Positions 1 to 8,422 of a stretch of DNA of 36,024 nucleotides are shown in pieces. Every line of letters begins with the position of its first letter. The first letter of the stretch is position 1. Made by a program: the position numbers and the translations under genes. Where the stretch lies: NCBI GenBank assembly GCA_937881735.1, contig CALGEH010000014.1, positions 1-36,024 on the forward strand. The letters run 5' to 3'. The DNA is from an uncultured Shimia sp. (lineage in GTDB: Bacteria > Pseudomonadota > Alphaproteobacteria > Rhodobacterales > Rhodobacteraceae). Below the pieces are notes generated by a model, which saw only the letters and a program-made list of their open reading frames with translations, did not search any database and was not told where the DNA came from.

Positions 1-275
1 GGGTGACGTTGCCGCTCATTGCGCCGGGGATTTTGGCGGGCACGGTGCTGGGCTTTGCCAAGGCGATGGGTGAGTTCGGCGCGACCATCACCTTCGTGGC
101 CAACATACCCGGCGAGACGCAGACATTGCCCTCGGCCATCTACGCGTTCTTGCAGGTGCCGGGCGGTGAGGGCGGGGCGATGCGGCTTCTGGTGCTGTCC
201 CTGATTGTGGCGGTGGGGGCTGTGCTGGTGTCGGAATGGCTGGCCCGGCGCATGGCTGCGAGGGCGCGGGCATGA
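1..275 (+). CDS. modB: Molybdate ABC transporter permease ModB, C-terminal part
   Basis: Partial gene: the reading frame enters from outside the window and ends in TGA at 273-275. The roughly 90 visible residues include the stretch GEFGATITFVANIPGETQTL, which is typical of ModB permeases, followed by a hydrophobic segment (LLVLSLIVAVGAVLV) and a short basic tail. ModB forms the inner-membrane channel of the ModABC importer, receiving molybdate from the periplasmic protein ModA and powered by ModC. Its stop codon overlaps the modC start in an ATGA arrangement, so the two are translationally coupled. The identification is supported by both the sequence and the adjacent ATPase. modA is expected upstream, outside the window. 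Confidence 0.9.
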   Translation, partial: VTLPLIAPGILAGTVLGFAKAMGEFGATITFVANIPGETQTLPSAIYAFLQVPGGEGGAMRLLVLSLIVAVGAVLVSEWLARRMAARARA

Positions 276-1357
276 CCCTCAACGTCGCCCTGCGCCACCG
301 GTTTTCAGCGTTTGCGCTCGACGTAGCGTTTGAGGCGGGGCCGGGTGTGACGGCGCTCTTTGGTCCTTCTGGTGCGGGAAAAACCAGTATTGCCAATGCT
401 GTGGCAGGGCTTTTTCAACCGGATGAGGGACGTATCATGCTGGGGGATACGGTGCTTTTCGATAGGGCGGCGGGCGTGAATGTGCCCACGGCGCGGCGGC
501 GGATCGGGGTCGTGTTTCAGGACGGGCGGCTCTTCCCTCACCTTGATGTGGCGGGCAATCTGGCCTTTGGCGCGCGATATGCGCCGCAGGAGGCGGGGGG
601 TGCCGAGGTCGGTGCAATCTGCGATCTTTTGGGGATCGGGCACCTCATGACCCGCCGCCCCGGCGCGCTTTCGGGGGGAGAAAAACAGCGCGTGGCCTTG
701 GCGCGGGCCTTGCTCATGCAGCCGCAGCTTTTGGTGATGGACGAGCCGTTGGCAGCACTTGACGGGCCGCGCAAGGATGAGATCCTGCCCTATCTGGAAC
801 GGCTGCGCGATGCGGGCGGTGCGCCTATTATCTATGTCAGCCATTCGGTTGCGGAGATTGCGCGTCTCGCCGACCGGATCGTGGTGCTCGACCAAGGCCG
901 CGTGGTGCGGTCTGGGCCCGTGGGCGATGTCCTGAGCGACCCGTCGATGATGCCATTTGTAGGTGTGCGTGAGGCAGGATCGGTGCTGGCGGCGGTTGTG
1001 TTGGAGCGCCATGCGGATGGATTGACCCGGCTCAGCTTGAGCGGGGGTGAGATGGTGGTTCCGGGTGTGGACGCAGAGGTTGGTAAATCCATGCGGATCA
1101 GAGTGTTGGCGCAGGATGTTATTGTGGCACTTCAAGAGCCAAAGGGATTGTCGTCCCGCAATATTCTACGCGCGGTGGTTGAGGAATTGCACCCGGGATC
1201 TGGGCCGGGCATGGCGGTGTCGCTGCGCCTTGGGGCAGATCGGCTTTTGGTGCGGATCACGCGGCGTGCGGCGCAGGAGCTGTCTCTTGCGCCGGGGCTT
1301 GAGGTCTATGCGATCCTGAAGGCCACGGCGATTGCGCGAGGCGATATCGGGACGTGA
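272..1357 (+). CDS. modC: Molybdate ABC transporter ATP-binding protein ModC
   Basis: A protein of 361 residues that powers molybdate import at the inner face of the cytoplasmic membrane. Visible motifs are Walker A GPSGAGKTS (about residues 31-39), ABC signature LSGGEKQR, Walker B LLVMDEP and the H-loop in YVSHS. The last ~75 residues form a MOP/TOBE-type molybdate-binding domain (RNILRAVVEELHPG followed by a beta-rich stretch), the usual ModC architecture and length. The start chosen is ATG 272, inside the ATGA overlap with modB. An in-frame upstream start at 236 would lie inside modB and add 12 residues not seen in the family. Expression presumably follows modAB. Confidence 0.93.
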   Translation: MTLNVALRHRFSAFALDVAFEAGPGVTALFGPSGAGKTSIANAVAGLFQPDEGRIMLGDTVLFDRAAGVNVPTARRRIGVVFQDGRLFPHLDVAGNLAFGARYAPQEAGGAEVGAICDLLGIGHLMTRRPGALSGGEKQRVALARALLMQPQLLVMDEPLAALDGPRKDEILPYLERLRDAGGAPIIYVSHSVAEIARLADRIVVLDQGRVVRSGPVGDVLSDPSMMPFVGVREAGSVLAAVVLERHADGLTRLSLSGGEMVVPGVDAEVGKSMRIRVLAQDVIVALQEPKGLSSRNILRAVVEELHPGSGPGMAVSLRLGADRLLVRITRRAAQELSLAPGLEVYAILKATAIARGDIGT

Positions 1358-1607
1358 TGCCAGTTTTAAAATGCGATGCACGCTGCACAATTTATCCACA
1401 GAAATCTGCCATTAAATTTCGATTATCGAACTTTTAGGCGAGGGTATCTCATCTCGTTGAGCCTCCTCTTGCTGCGTCGCATTTCACTATATTTCCAAGG
1501 CACTGCCCACCCACTCCGTGTCTCTGTTAATCCGGGCTCTGGCCTTGACCCCCTGAAGTGTGGGGATTACGGATCAAAACACTCAGGTATAAGGGAGACC
1601 CCGCGCA

Positions 1608-3239
1608 ATGACCGAAACGCTGATGCACAAGCTGGCATGGGTTGTGGCAGCACTTTGCGTCGCGCCGATCATTGCGGCTGCGTTGGCGGCGCTTGGCGGT
1701 GATCTCACTACGTGGCGCGATGTGTTGTCGTCTGTGCTGCCGCGCTACACGATCACCACGCTGATATTGGTCTGCATCGTCGCCTTTGGCACCGCTGTGA
1801 TCGGCACCGGCTCTGCGTGGTTGGTGACGGTTTACAAGTTTCCGGGCGTGCGGTGGCTGGAGGTGGCGCTGGCGTTGCCGCTCGCGTTTCCGGCTTATGT
1901 CATGGCCTATGCATACACCGATTTGCTGGACCATCCCGGCGCTGTGCAGAGCCTTCTGCGCGATCTGACGGGCTGGGGGCCGCGCGACTATTGGTTCCCG
2001 GAAATCCGCAGCCTCGGTGGGGCGGCGATGATGCTGACCTTTGTGCTGTATCCCTATGTTTACCTTCTCGCGCGGGCGTCCTTCCGGCAGCAAAGTTCGA
2101 ACGCCTTTCTGGTCGCGCGCACCTTGGGCCGTGCGCCGATGCGGGCGTTTTGGCGGGTGGCGTTGCCGATGGCGCGCCCTGCGATCATGGGGGGGGTGCT
2201 CTTGGCCGTGATGGAGACGATTGCAGATTACGGCACGGTGGCGTTTTTCAACGTGCAGACGTTTTCGACCGGGATTTATCAGGCGTGGTTCAGTGTGGGC
2301 GACCGGGCGGCGGCGGCGCAATTGGCCCTTTGCCTTTTGTTCTTCGCGCTGTTGCTGGCGGGTTTGGAGCGCGCACAACGCGGCAAAGCCCAACGCGCGG
2401 GCCGGGGCGGCGCGCGGTTTGAGGTTTTGGCCAAGCCCGAGCTCAAGGGCTGGAAGGGTTGGGGGGCGTTTGCGCTCTGCATGGTGCCGGTGATGTTCGG
2501 GTTCGTAATCCCGGTGGTGATGCTGAGCGTGATGGCCGCCGGTTCTGGGCACAGCATAAATGAATCTGTTTATCTGGGGTTGATGCTGAATTCGGTTACT
2601 TTGGCCAGTATCGCGGCGGTTCTGACTGTGCTTGGCGCGATCTTGATAGGCTTTCGGGCGCGCACCCTGCCCGGGCGCACGTCTCGTGGTCTCGTTGTGT
2701 GCGCAGGGCTTGGATATGCGGTGCCGGGCGGTGTGATCGCGGTCGGCTTGATGGTGCCGCTTGCGGGGCTCGACAATGCGATTGACGCGTTCATGGAGGC
2801 GCGGTTTGGCATCGATACGGGGCTTTTGATCACTGGGTCGATCTGGCTCATGGTGCTGGCTTACATGGCCCGGTTCATGGCCGCTGCCCTCAACGCATAT
2901 GATAGCGGGATGGCCACGGTGCCTGCGCATTATGATGCGATTGCGCGCTCCTTGGGTCAGGGGGCGGGGCGCTTGCTATGGCGGGTGCATTTGCCGGTGG
3001 CGCGGACATCTGTGCTCACGGCGTTGCTTATCGTATTCGTGGATGTAATGAAGGAGTTGCCTGCAACGCTGATCCTGCATCCTTTTAATTTTCAGACACT
3101 TGCGGTGCGTGCGCACCGGCTGGCCTCGGATGAGCGTCTGGCGGAAGCAGCGGTGCCGTCGCTGACGCTGGTGGCTTTTGGCCTCATTCCGGTTCTGATC
3201 CTCTGTCGCGCTTTGGGACGCGAGAGTGCGCGGGGGTGA
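1608..3239 (+). CDS. Ferric-iron-type ABC transporter permease (FbpB/AfuB-like, two fused halves)
   Basis: A protein of 543 residues with about 12 hydrophobic segments arranged as two homologous permease halves. Each half carries an EAA-type loop that contacts the ATPase: ARTLGRAPMRAFWRVALP near residue 170 and ARSLGQGAGRLLWRVHLP near residue 445. The stretch MKELPATLILHPF near residue 480 is characteristic of FbpB/SfuB/AfuB permeases for periplasmic ferric iron. The ATG at 1608 is preceded by AAGGGAGA at a suitable spacing. No binding protein (FbpA) or ATPase (FbpC) lies next to it in this window, so the partners must be encoded elsewhere. The substrate is inferred from family membership. 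The 250-base gap upstream presumably holds its own promoter, but I could not identify a convincing one or an iron-responsive operator. Confidence 0.85.
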   Translation: MTETLMHKLAWVVAALCVAPIIAAALAALGGDLTTWRDVLSSVLPRYTITTLILVCIVAFGTAVIGTGSAWLVTVYKFPGVRWLEVALALPLAFPAYVMAYAYTDLLDHPGAVQSLLRDLTGWGPRDYWFPEIRSLGGAAMMLTFVLYPYVYLLARASFRQQSSNAFLVARTLGRAPMRAFWRVALPMARPAIMGGVLLAVMETIADYGTVAFFNVQTFSTGIYQAWFSVGDRAAAAQLALCLLFFALLLAGLERAQRGKAQRAGRGGARFEVLAKPELKGWKGWGAFALCMVPVMFGFVIPVVMLSVMAAGSGHSINESVYLGLMLNSVTLASIAAVLTVLGAILIGFRARTLPGRTSRGLVVCAGLGYAVPGGVIAVGLMVPLAGLDNAIDAFMEARFGIDTGLLITGSIWLMVLAYMARFMAAALNAYDSGMATVPAHYDAIARSLGQGAGRLLWRVHLPVARTSVLTALLIVFVDVMKELPATLILHPFNFQTLAVRAHRLASDERLAEAAVPSLTLVAFGLIPVLILCRALGRESARG

Positions 3240-3248
3240 GGGGTCTGC

Positions 3249-4445
3249 TCAGTGCCCGCCGCCGCCCGCCAGACCAACACCGGAGATCAGCGAGCCCCAC
3301 ACCTTGAGCCGAAGACCCACTGCCTTGACGACGCCTGTTGCCGCGATCACGTGGCCCACGGCGCCGCTCAGATTGTTGGTATAGGTTTGGACAAGGCATC
3401 CGCTGCCATCCAGCATGATGGCCTCGTGTTCGGGGTGCAGCAGCTCAAGATAGACCAACAGCGAGCCGCGCGCGACCGCGCCTGACGGGTCTTGCAACCT
3501 GCCGCCCGGCACGACCTGTCCGGCCGCGATGGCTGGCTGGATCGACGCTACGCGCGCAGGCAGGATCGCGTTGCGGAAAGACAGGCCAATATTGCTGTCG
3601 CAGGCAAGCTCGGCGGGCATCCCCTCATAGAGCGTGGCGCGGGCCACCTGTGAGAAGCCCGCGACGACACGGATATGCGCATCTGCGGGCCGGTCTGGGA
3701 TGATCACCATGGCCGGGCTGAGGATCAGCGTGGCGACGGGGCTTCCAACGCCAAGGGACAATTGGGTCACTGTGCCGCTGGTAAAGGTTTTCACCGTGGT
3801 CTTCTCCAGAGCGACCTGCGCGCTGGTCACGGCGGTCTCAGCCGTTTTGCGTTGTGCGGGGATGGTTTGTTCCAGATCCGTTTTGGCCACATCGGCCTGC
3901 GCCTCTGCCGCGACGACACCGGATTGCGCGGCGGTCATTTGGGCCTCCAGCCTGCGCACGGCGTCCTGTGTGCCCACGTTGCGGGCAAGCAGCGTGCGGG
4001 CATTGTCGAGATCAACCGTCAGCTGACCCAGATTGGCCTCGGCTTCGGCCACGCCTGCTTGGGCGGCTTTGACAGCGTCTGCGGCCTTGACCTCAAGTGC
4101 GTCAAGCTGTGCGAGCTGTGCCTCGGCCTGTGCGAGGGCCGCGCGGGGCGTTGCATCCTCGATCCGGAAGAGGATGTCGCCTTCGGCCACGCGTTGGCCG
4201 TTGGTCACGTTGACCTCGGTCACGGGGCCGGAGGTTTGGGCCACCACGGACACGGTGCGGAAGGGCAAGAGGCCCGAATAGGATTTCGGGTGGAAGTAGA
4301 AAATGACCAAAAAGAGGAAAAACGCCATGAAAGCCCACAAGAACACGGCGGTTTTCATGTTCCAGACTGTCATGGCTTCGCCACGGCGCTTGAGCTGAAA
4401 ATAGCGGATAACCGCAGGGAAAGACGTCAGGAGAAGCTCAAACAT
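3249..4445 (-). CDS. HlyD-family membrane fusion (periplasmic adaptor) protein
   Basis: A protein of 398 residues, anchored by one N-terminal membrane helix (about residues 25-45, AVFLWAFMAFFLFLVIFYF). A beta-barrel/lipoyl-like half-motif follows (VVAQTSGPVTEVNV, GQRVAEGDILFRIED), then a long alanine-rich coiled-coil hairpin (about residues 85-180) and a second lipoyl/barrel part. This is the architecture of adaptors that link an inner-membrane pump to an outer-membrane channel. The start is ATG 4445, which overlaps the stop of the upstream membrane-protein gene by 8 bases. A longer frame to 4523 would add a low-complexity Pro/Arg stretch inside that gene. No pump or TolC partner is present nearby, so the substrate is unknown. 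The 3' end faces the permease gene with 9 bases between. Confidence 0.85.
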   Translation of the reverse strand: MFELLLTSFPAVIRYFQLKRRGEAMTVWNMKTAVFLWAFMAFFLFLVIFYFHPKSYSGLLPFRTVSVVAQTSGPVTEVNVTNGQRVAEGDILFRIEDATPRAALAQAEAQLAQLDALEVKAADAVKAAQAGVAEAEANLGQLTVDLDNARTLLARNVGTQDAVRRLEAQMTAAQSGVVAAEAQADVAKTDLEQTIPAQRKTAETAVTSAQVALEKTTVKTFTSGTVTQLSLGVGSPVATLILSPAMVIIPDRPADAHIRVVAGFSQVARATLYEGMPAELACDSNIGLSFRNAILPARVASIQPAIAAGQVVPGGRLQDPSGAVARGSLLVYLELLHPEHEAIMLDGSGCLVQTYTNNLSGAVGHVIAATGVVKAVGLRLKVWGSLISGVGLAGGGGH

Positions 4446-4836
4446 TGGCCGTGGGCTCCTTCTGGGCGGGAATTGCGTCCTGATCGGGGGCGGGTTCTGG
4501 GGTGGCGTCTGTTTTGGCGGCATTCGTGCTCAGATGGAAGCGCGACCAATCGGCCATCAGCGCGATCAGGATGGCGCTGAGCGGCAGCAAGATGTTGAAA
4601 TGCCCCAGCGGGAAAATCTCATAGAGCAGTGCGATGGTAAGCATCGTCGGAATTGTCTTGGCCAGTGGCGTGCCTGCGGATTGATGCTCGGCCCAGCGAT
4701 CGAAGGCTGCATAAAGCACGACGACGCCGTAGATTGCCCCGGCCAGAAACAGCAGCGAAAACCACGCCAGAAAATCGCCCTCGCCCGGTGGGACAAACCA
4801 ATTGGGTGCCGCATGGGCCGTGCTCTCAGTCGCCAT
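4438..4836 (-). CDS. Small inner-membrane protein paired with the HlyD-family adaptor
   Basis: A protein of 132 residues of unknown function. After ~20 polar residues come two or three hydrophobic segments (LAWFSLLFLAGAIYGVVVLY, TIPTMLTIALLYEIFPL and NILLPLSAILIALMADW). It ends in a Pro/Ala/Glu-rich, probably cytoplasmic tail. It is encoded just upstream of the HlyD-family gene and overlaps it, so the two are almost certainly co-translated and may form one complex. The pairing of an HlyD-family adaptor with a small membrane protein recalls enterobacterial yiaV/yiaW. I do not claim homology to YiaW, because the sequences do not look alike by eye. AGGAGACTTCC upstream of the ATG at 4836 is a plausible ribosome-binding region. 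Confidence 0.75.
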   Translation of the reverse strand: MATESTAHAAPNWFVPPGEGDFLAWFSLLFLAGAIYGVVVLYAAFDRWAEHQSAGTPLAKTIPTMLTIALLYEIFPLGHFNILLPLSAILIALMADWSRFHLSTNAAKTDATPEPAPDQDAIPAQKEPTANV

Positions 4837-5031
4837 CCGGAAGTCTCCTTGGTCGCGGCGTCACTCGCGTGATGGTTTAGCGAGGGTGGGCGCGGTTGTC
4901 TATCAGGGTGTCGTGTGTGCTGCCATTCCACAAAATACCCGCCCGCCCTTGCAGGCCCTTGGGCGCAATACTAAGACTCCCTTAGGACCTGATCCGATAA
5001 GGATCGGACACAGCAAAGCAGGCAGGTGGAT

Positions 5032-5667
5032 ATGAACGACCCAATTGACACATATATGAATACCCTCGTGCCTATGGTGGTCGAGCAAACCAGCCGCGGT
5101 GAGCGGGCCTATGACATTTTCTCGCGCCTTCTGAAGGAACGGATCATTTTTCTCAGCGGCCCCGTCCATGACGGCATGTCGAGCCTGATCGTGGCGCAGC
5201 TTCTGCATCTGGAGGCGGAGAACCCGTCGAAGGAAATCTCCATGTATATCAACAGCCCCGGCGGTGTCGTGACCTCAGGTTTGTCGATCTATGACACGAT
5301 GCAGTATATCCGCCCCGCAGTCTCGACGCTGGTGGTGGGGCAGGCGGCCTCGATGGGATCGCTTTTGCTTACGGCGGGTGAAAAGGGGATGCGCTTCTCG
5401 CTGCCCAACAGCCGCGTGATGGTGCACCAGCCTTCGGGCGGGTATCAGGGGCAGGCCACGGATATCATGATCCACGCCCAAGAAACCCAAAAATTGAAGA
5501 CGCGTCTTAACCAGATTTACGTCAAGCATACTGGCCAGACCCTGAAAAAAGTCGAGGACGCTCTTGAGCGCGACAATTTCATGTCGGCCGAAGATGCGAA
5601 GGATTGGGGTTTGATCGACGAGATCGTCGAGAACCGAGGCAAGTTGGAAGACGAGAAAAAAGCCTAG
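5032..5667 (+). CDS. clpP: ATP-dependent Clp protease proteolytic subunit ClpP
   Basis: A protein of 211 residues, the serine peptidase of the Clp protease. It assembles as stacked heptameric rings and degrades proteins unfolded by ClpX or ClpA in the cytoplasm. The catalytic triad is intact: Ser107 in GQAASMGS, His132 in MVHQPSGG and Asp181 in ERDNF. The oxyanion-region motif INSPGG is also present. ATG 5032 is preferred over the in-frame GTG at 5026, because known ClpP proteins begin near this MNDPI-like sequence. The ribosome-binding site (AGGTGG) is, however, unusually close to it. clpX follows 126 bases downstream in the same direction, the common alphaproteobacterial order. Confidence 0.96.
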   Translation: MNDPIDTYMNTLVPMVVEQTSRGERAYDIFSRLLKERIIFLSGPVHDGMSSLIVAQLLHLEAENPSKEISMYINSPGGVVTSGLSIYDTMQYIRPAVSTLVVGQAASMGSLLLTAGEKGMRFSLPNSRVMVHQPSGGYQGQATDIMIHAQETQKLKTRLNQIYVKHTGQTLKKVEDALERDNFMSAEDAKDWGLIDEIVENRGKLEDEKKA

Positions 5668-5684
5668 GTCACGGCTCTGTGCGG

Positions 5685-5709
5685 GCGGCCATTTTCAGAT
5701 TGTGGCCGC
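5685..5709 (+). terminator. Intercistronic hairpin between clpP and clpX
   Basis: An inverted repeat GCGGCCA / TGGCCGC (7 bp perfect, 11-base loop) starts 17 bases after the clpP stop. No T-run follows, so it is not a full intrinsic terminator. It may attenuate read-through into clpX or protect the clpP message end. Function is inferred; only the repeat is seen. Confidence 0.35.
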
Positions 5710-5793
5710 TCCGCCCCTGTCCTAAGCTGGACGAGAAATGCGCTCTGGGATCGTGTCAATGCGAGCTTGAGCGCTGCGCCCGAAAGGTAGATC

Positions 5794-7059
5794 ATGTCGA
5801 ATAAATCTGGCAGCGACAGCAAGAACACCCTTTATTGCAGCTTTTGCGGCAAGAGCCAGCATGAGGTGCGCAAGCTGATTGCGGGCCCCACGGTGTTCAT
5901 CTGTGATGAATGTGTTGAGCTTTGCATGGATATCATCCGCGAGGAGACACGCACGGCTGGCCTGAAAACCTCTGACGGCGTGCCGACACCGCGCGAGATT
6001 TGCGATGTTCTGGATGACTATGTGATCGGGCAGGCCACGGCAAAGCGGGTTTTGTCCGTCGCGGTGCATAACCATTACAAACGACTCAACCATTCCGGGA
6101 AAACTGGGGAGATTGAATTGTCGAAGTCCAACATCCTGCTGATTGGCCCCACGGGCTGCGGCAAGACGTTGCTGGCGCAGACGCTCGCGCGGATTCTTGA
6201 TGTGCCGTTTACCATGGCCGATGCGACCACGCTGACCGAGGCGGGTTATGTCGGTGAGGATGTGGAAAACATTATCCTCAAGCTGCTGCAATCGTCCGAG
6301 TACAACGTCGAGCGCGCGCAGCGCGGCATCGTCTACATCGACGAGGTCGACAAAATCACACGCAAGTCCGAGAATCCCTCGATTACCCGCGATGTGTCGG
6401 GCGAGGGCGTGCAGCAAGCACTTTTGAAGCTGATGGAGGGCACGGTTGCCGCCGTGCCGCCGCAAGGTGGGCGCAAGCATCCGCAGCAGGAATTCCTGCA
6501 AGTGGACACCACGAACATTCTGTTTATCTGTGGCGGGGCCTTTGCGGGCCTCGACAAGATCATCGCGCAGCGCGGCAAGGGTAGCGCCATGGGCTTTGGT
6601 GCAGATGTGCGCGACGAGAGCCAAAAGGGCATTGGTGAGCATTTCAAGGATCTGGAGCCTGAGGATTTGCTGAAATTCGGCCTGATCCCCGAGTTTGTTG
6701 GCCGCCTTCCCGTAATCGCCACGCTGGAAGATCTGGACCAGGATGCGCTCGTTACGATCCTGACACAGCCGAAAAATGCTCTGATCAAACAATACCAGCG
6801 TCTCTTTGAGCTTGAGGATGCGCAGCTGAGCTTTACCGATGATGCGCTGGTCTCGATCGCGAAGCGCGCGATTGAGCGTAAGACAGGCGCACGTGGTTTG
6901 CGGTCGATCCTTGAGGATATCCTGCTCGACACGATGTTCGAGCTTCCGGGTATGGAGAATGTCGACGAGGTCGTCGTCAATGATGAGGCGGTGAACTCGG
7001 ACGCAGAGCCATTGATGATCTATGCCGATCCCAAGAAGGAAGAGGCCAGCGCGGGCTGA
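5794..7059 (+). CDS. clpX: ATP-dependent Clp protease ATP-binding subunit ClpX
   Basis: A protein of 421 residues, the hexameric AAA+ unfoldase that feeds tagged proteins into ClpP. The N-terminal zinc-binding domain has Cys15, Cys18, Cys37 and Cys40. The AAA+ core shows Walker A GPTGCGKT (residues 118-125), pore loop GYVGED, Walker [10 protein letters not shown], the RKH-type loop GGRKHPQQE and the conserved GFGADV. The C-terminal small domain contains [14 protein letters not shown]. Length matches the family. It lies downstream of clpP in the same orientation and may be read from the clpP transcript as well as its own promoter. A clear terminator-like hairpin follows it. Confidence 0.97.
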   Translation: MSNKSGSDSKNTLYCSFCGKSQHEVRKLIAGPTVFICDECVELCMDIIREETRTAGLKTSDGVPTPREICDVLDDYVIGQATAKRVLSVAVHNHYKRLNHSGKTGEIELSKSNILLIGPTGCGKTLLAQTLARILDVPFTMADATTLTEAGYVGEDVENIILKLLQSSEYNVERAQRGIVYIDEVDKITRKSENPSITRDVSGEGVQQALLKLMEGTVAAVPPQGGRKHPQQEFLQVDTTNILFICGGAFAGLDKIIAQRGKGSAMGFGADVRDESQKGIGEHFKDLEPEDLLKFGLIPEFVGRLPVIATLEDLDQDALVTILTQPKNALIKQYQRLFELEDAQLSFTDDALVSIAKRAIERKTGARGLRSILEDILLDTMFELPGMENVDEVVVNDEAVNSDAEPLMIYADPKKEEASAG

Positions 7060-7123
7060 TTTTTGGTCTGTGGCGAGGGACAGGCGGAGAAGTCCGCGAC
7101 CATCGCAGATGTCAATTTTTCAT

Positions 7124-7153
7124 AAGGCGCGTCCTTGCCGGCGCGCCTTTTCC
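7124..7153 (+). terminator. Rho-independent-type terminator after clpX
   Basis: A perfect 8-bp inverted repeat AAGGCGCG / CGCGCCTT (7124-7131 and 7142-7149) with a 10-base loop, followed by TTCC. It sits about 65 bases after the clpX stop and before the next gene's ribosome-binding site. The T-tract is short, so termination may be incomplete. Confidence 0.55.
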
Positions 7154-7222
7154 TTGTGACGGGCCACTGGACCTTTGAGTGGTGATACGCCATATCTGGA
7201 GGGAAGAAATTCGGAGGTCCTG

Positions 7223-7606
7223 ATGGGCATTCTCAATACATTGCTGCGCTCGGCCACATGGTGGCATGGTCAGACGCTGAACACGCAACTTTGGACGTGG
7301 CGCAAAGGCGTCAAAGTGGGTGAGGACGCGCAGGGCAACTGCTTTTACCATACGCGCGACGGCAAGCGGCGCTGGGTGATTTTCAATGGTGAGGCTGAGG
7401 CGAGCCGGGTCGGCCCCGAGTGGCACGGCTGGTTGCATCACACCTATCAAGAGCCGCCGACCGAGAGCCCCTTGCCCCGCAAGGTTTGGGAGAAGCCACA
7501 TCAGGAAAACTTGACGGGCACCGCGCTGGCCTATGCGCCTGAGGGCTCGCTCCGGCGGGCTGAACCGAAGGAGCGCCGTGATTACGAGGCGTGGAGTCCG
7601 GAATAG
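7223..7606 (+). CDS. NDUFA12-family NADH:ubiquinone oxidoreductase accessory subunit
   Basis: A protein of 127 residues related to the 17.2-kDa accessory subunit (NDUFA12) of respiratory complex I, which alphaproteobacteria share with mitochondria. It docks on the matrix/cytoplasmic side of the hydrophilic arm and does not carry a cofactor. Conserved family features include the [16 protein letters not shown]-like start region, the aromatic [16 protein letters not shown] stretch, and EWHGWLHH followed by the Pro-rich segment. ATG 7223 has GGAGG at 7213-7217; a longer frame from 7175 lacks family similarity. It is followed after 4 bases by mlaD, so the two are probably co-transcribed. The bulk of complex I is encoded elsewhere. 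Confidence 0.9.
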   Translation: MGILNTLLRSATWWHGQTLNTQLWTWRKGVKVGEDAQGNCFYHTRDGKRRWVIFNGEAEASRVGPEWHGWLHHTYQEPPTESPLPRKVWEKPHQENLTGTALAYAPEGSLRRAEPKERRDYEAWSPE

Positions 7607-7610
7607 TCAT

Positions 7611-8069
7611 ATGACTGAAAACAAGACAGAAATTATCGTGGGCGGGGCCGTTCTGGCGGCTGCGGCAGGCTTTTTAATCTATGCAGGGCAGGTCACAGGG
7701 TTTTCTGCGGGTGGTGATGGCTATGAACTTAACGCCAGTTTCCGCTCCGCCGATGGGATCGATGTTGGCACGGATGTGCGTCTAGCGGGCGTCAAGGTGG
7801 GCCGGGTTACGGCCATGAGCCTCGACCCAGAGACCTACCGCGCGGGCACCACCTTTTCCGTCACCCAAGGCATCAGTGTACCGGATGACAGCGCGGTTGC
7901 GATCTCGTCCGAGGGCCTTTTGGGTGGGAATTACGTTGAAATCCTGCCGGGTGGTTCGCCCTTTGTGTTTGAGGCTGGTGATACGATTGAATTCACCCAA
8001 GGCTCTGTCAGCCTCGTGTCGCTTTTGATGAAATTCGTCGGTGGCGATAATGGCGGTGGGACGGAATGA
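7611..8069 (+). CDS. mlaD: Outer-membrane lipid asymmetry protein MlaD (MCE domain)
   Basis: A protein of 152 residues with one N-terminal membrane helix (about residues 8-27, IIVGGAVLAAAAGFLIYAGQ) and a single periplasmic MCE/MlaD domain (about residues 36-115). The domain shows ELNASFRSADGIDVGTDVRL and the hydrophobic SSEGLLGGNYVEILPGG. MlaD forms a hexameric ring attached to the MlaE permease and MlaF ATPase, and moves phospholipids between the inner membrane and the periplasmic carrier MlaC. The other mla genes are not in this window, which is common in this family of bacteria. Its TGA overlaps the start of the following DUF2155 gene in an ATGA-type junction. Confidence 0.92.
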   Translation: MTENKTEIIVGGAVLAAAAGFLIYAGQVTGFSAGGDGYELNASFRSADGIDVGTDVRLAGVKVGRVTAMSLDPETYRAGTTFSVTQGISVPDDSAVAISSEGLLGGNYVEILPGGSPFVFEAGDTIEFTQGSVSLVSLLMKFVGGDNGGGTE

Positions 8070-8422
8070 TGCGGCTTGTGGCGGCTGCTTGCCTTTGCGC
8101 AGCACCCGCTTTTGCGCAACAGGACGTGGTGGCCGGGACGGGTGCTGTTTTGCGCGCGCTCGACAAGGTGAACGGCGATTTGACGGATATAACCCTCGCC
8201 CCTGGTGAGCAGGCCGGCTTTGGCAGGCTCATCGTGCGTCTGGCGCAATGTCGCTATCCGGCGGGCAACCCTGCGGGGGATGCGTTCGCCTTTCTGACAG
8301 TTCGCGATATCGACGCGAATGAAGACATGTTTTCGGGCTGGATGGTGGCCTCATCCCCGGCTCTGAACGCGCTGGATCATCCGCGCTACGATGTCTGGGT
8401 CATGCGCTGCAAGACTGAATGA
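8066..8422 (+). CDS. DUF2155-family exported protein
   Basis: A protein of 118 residues with a short signal peptide (MMRLVAAACLCAAPAFA, cleavage expected after AFA) and a DUF2155 domain. Family features include the RALDKVNGDL stretch, RLAQCRYP, the acidic DANEDMFSGWM segment and the conserved HPRYDVWVMRC end. The two cysteines, in AQCRYP and MRC, are conserved and could form a disulfide in the periplasm. Molecular function is unknown. It is translationally coupled to mlaD (4-base overlap), so a role in envelope maintenance is a reasonable guess. Its last 37 bases overlap the 3' end of aat on the opposite strand. Confidence 0.88.
   Translation: MMRLVAAACLCAAPAFAQQDVVAGTGAVLRALDKVNGDLTDITLAPGEQAGFGRLIVRLAQCRYPAGNPAGDAFAFLTVRDIDANEDMFSGWMVASSPALNALDHPRYDVWVMRCKTE

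Noticed and set aside
236-271. An upstream start for modC at 236
   Set aside because: It lies deep in modB; the ATGA junction at 272 gives the family-typical start.
1457-1493. A possible promoter (TTGAGC and TATATT) for the iron-type permease
   Set aside because: The spacing is about 25 bases, too long for a standard promoter, and no better -35 element was found.
1527-2930. A 467-codon minus-strand frame opposite the iron-type permease
   Set aside because: The product is Arg/His/Gln-rich with no recognisable motif, and the plus strand encodes an intact permease; it is a shadow frame.
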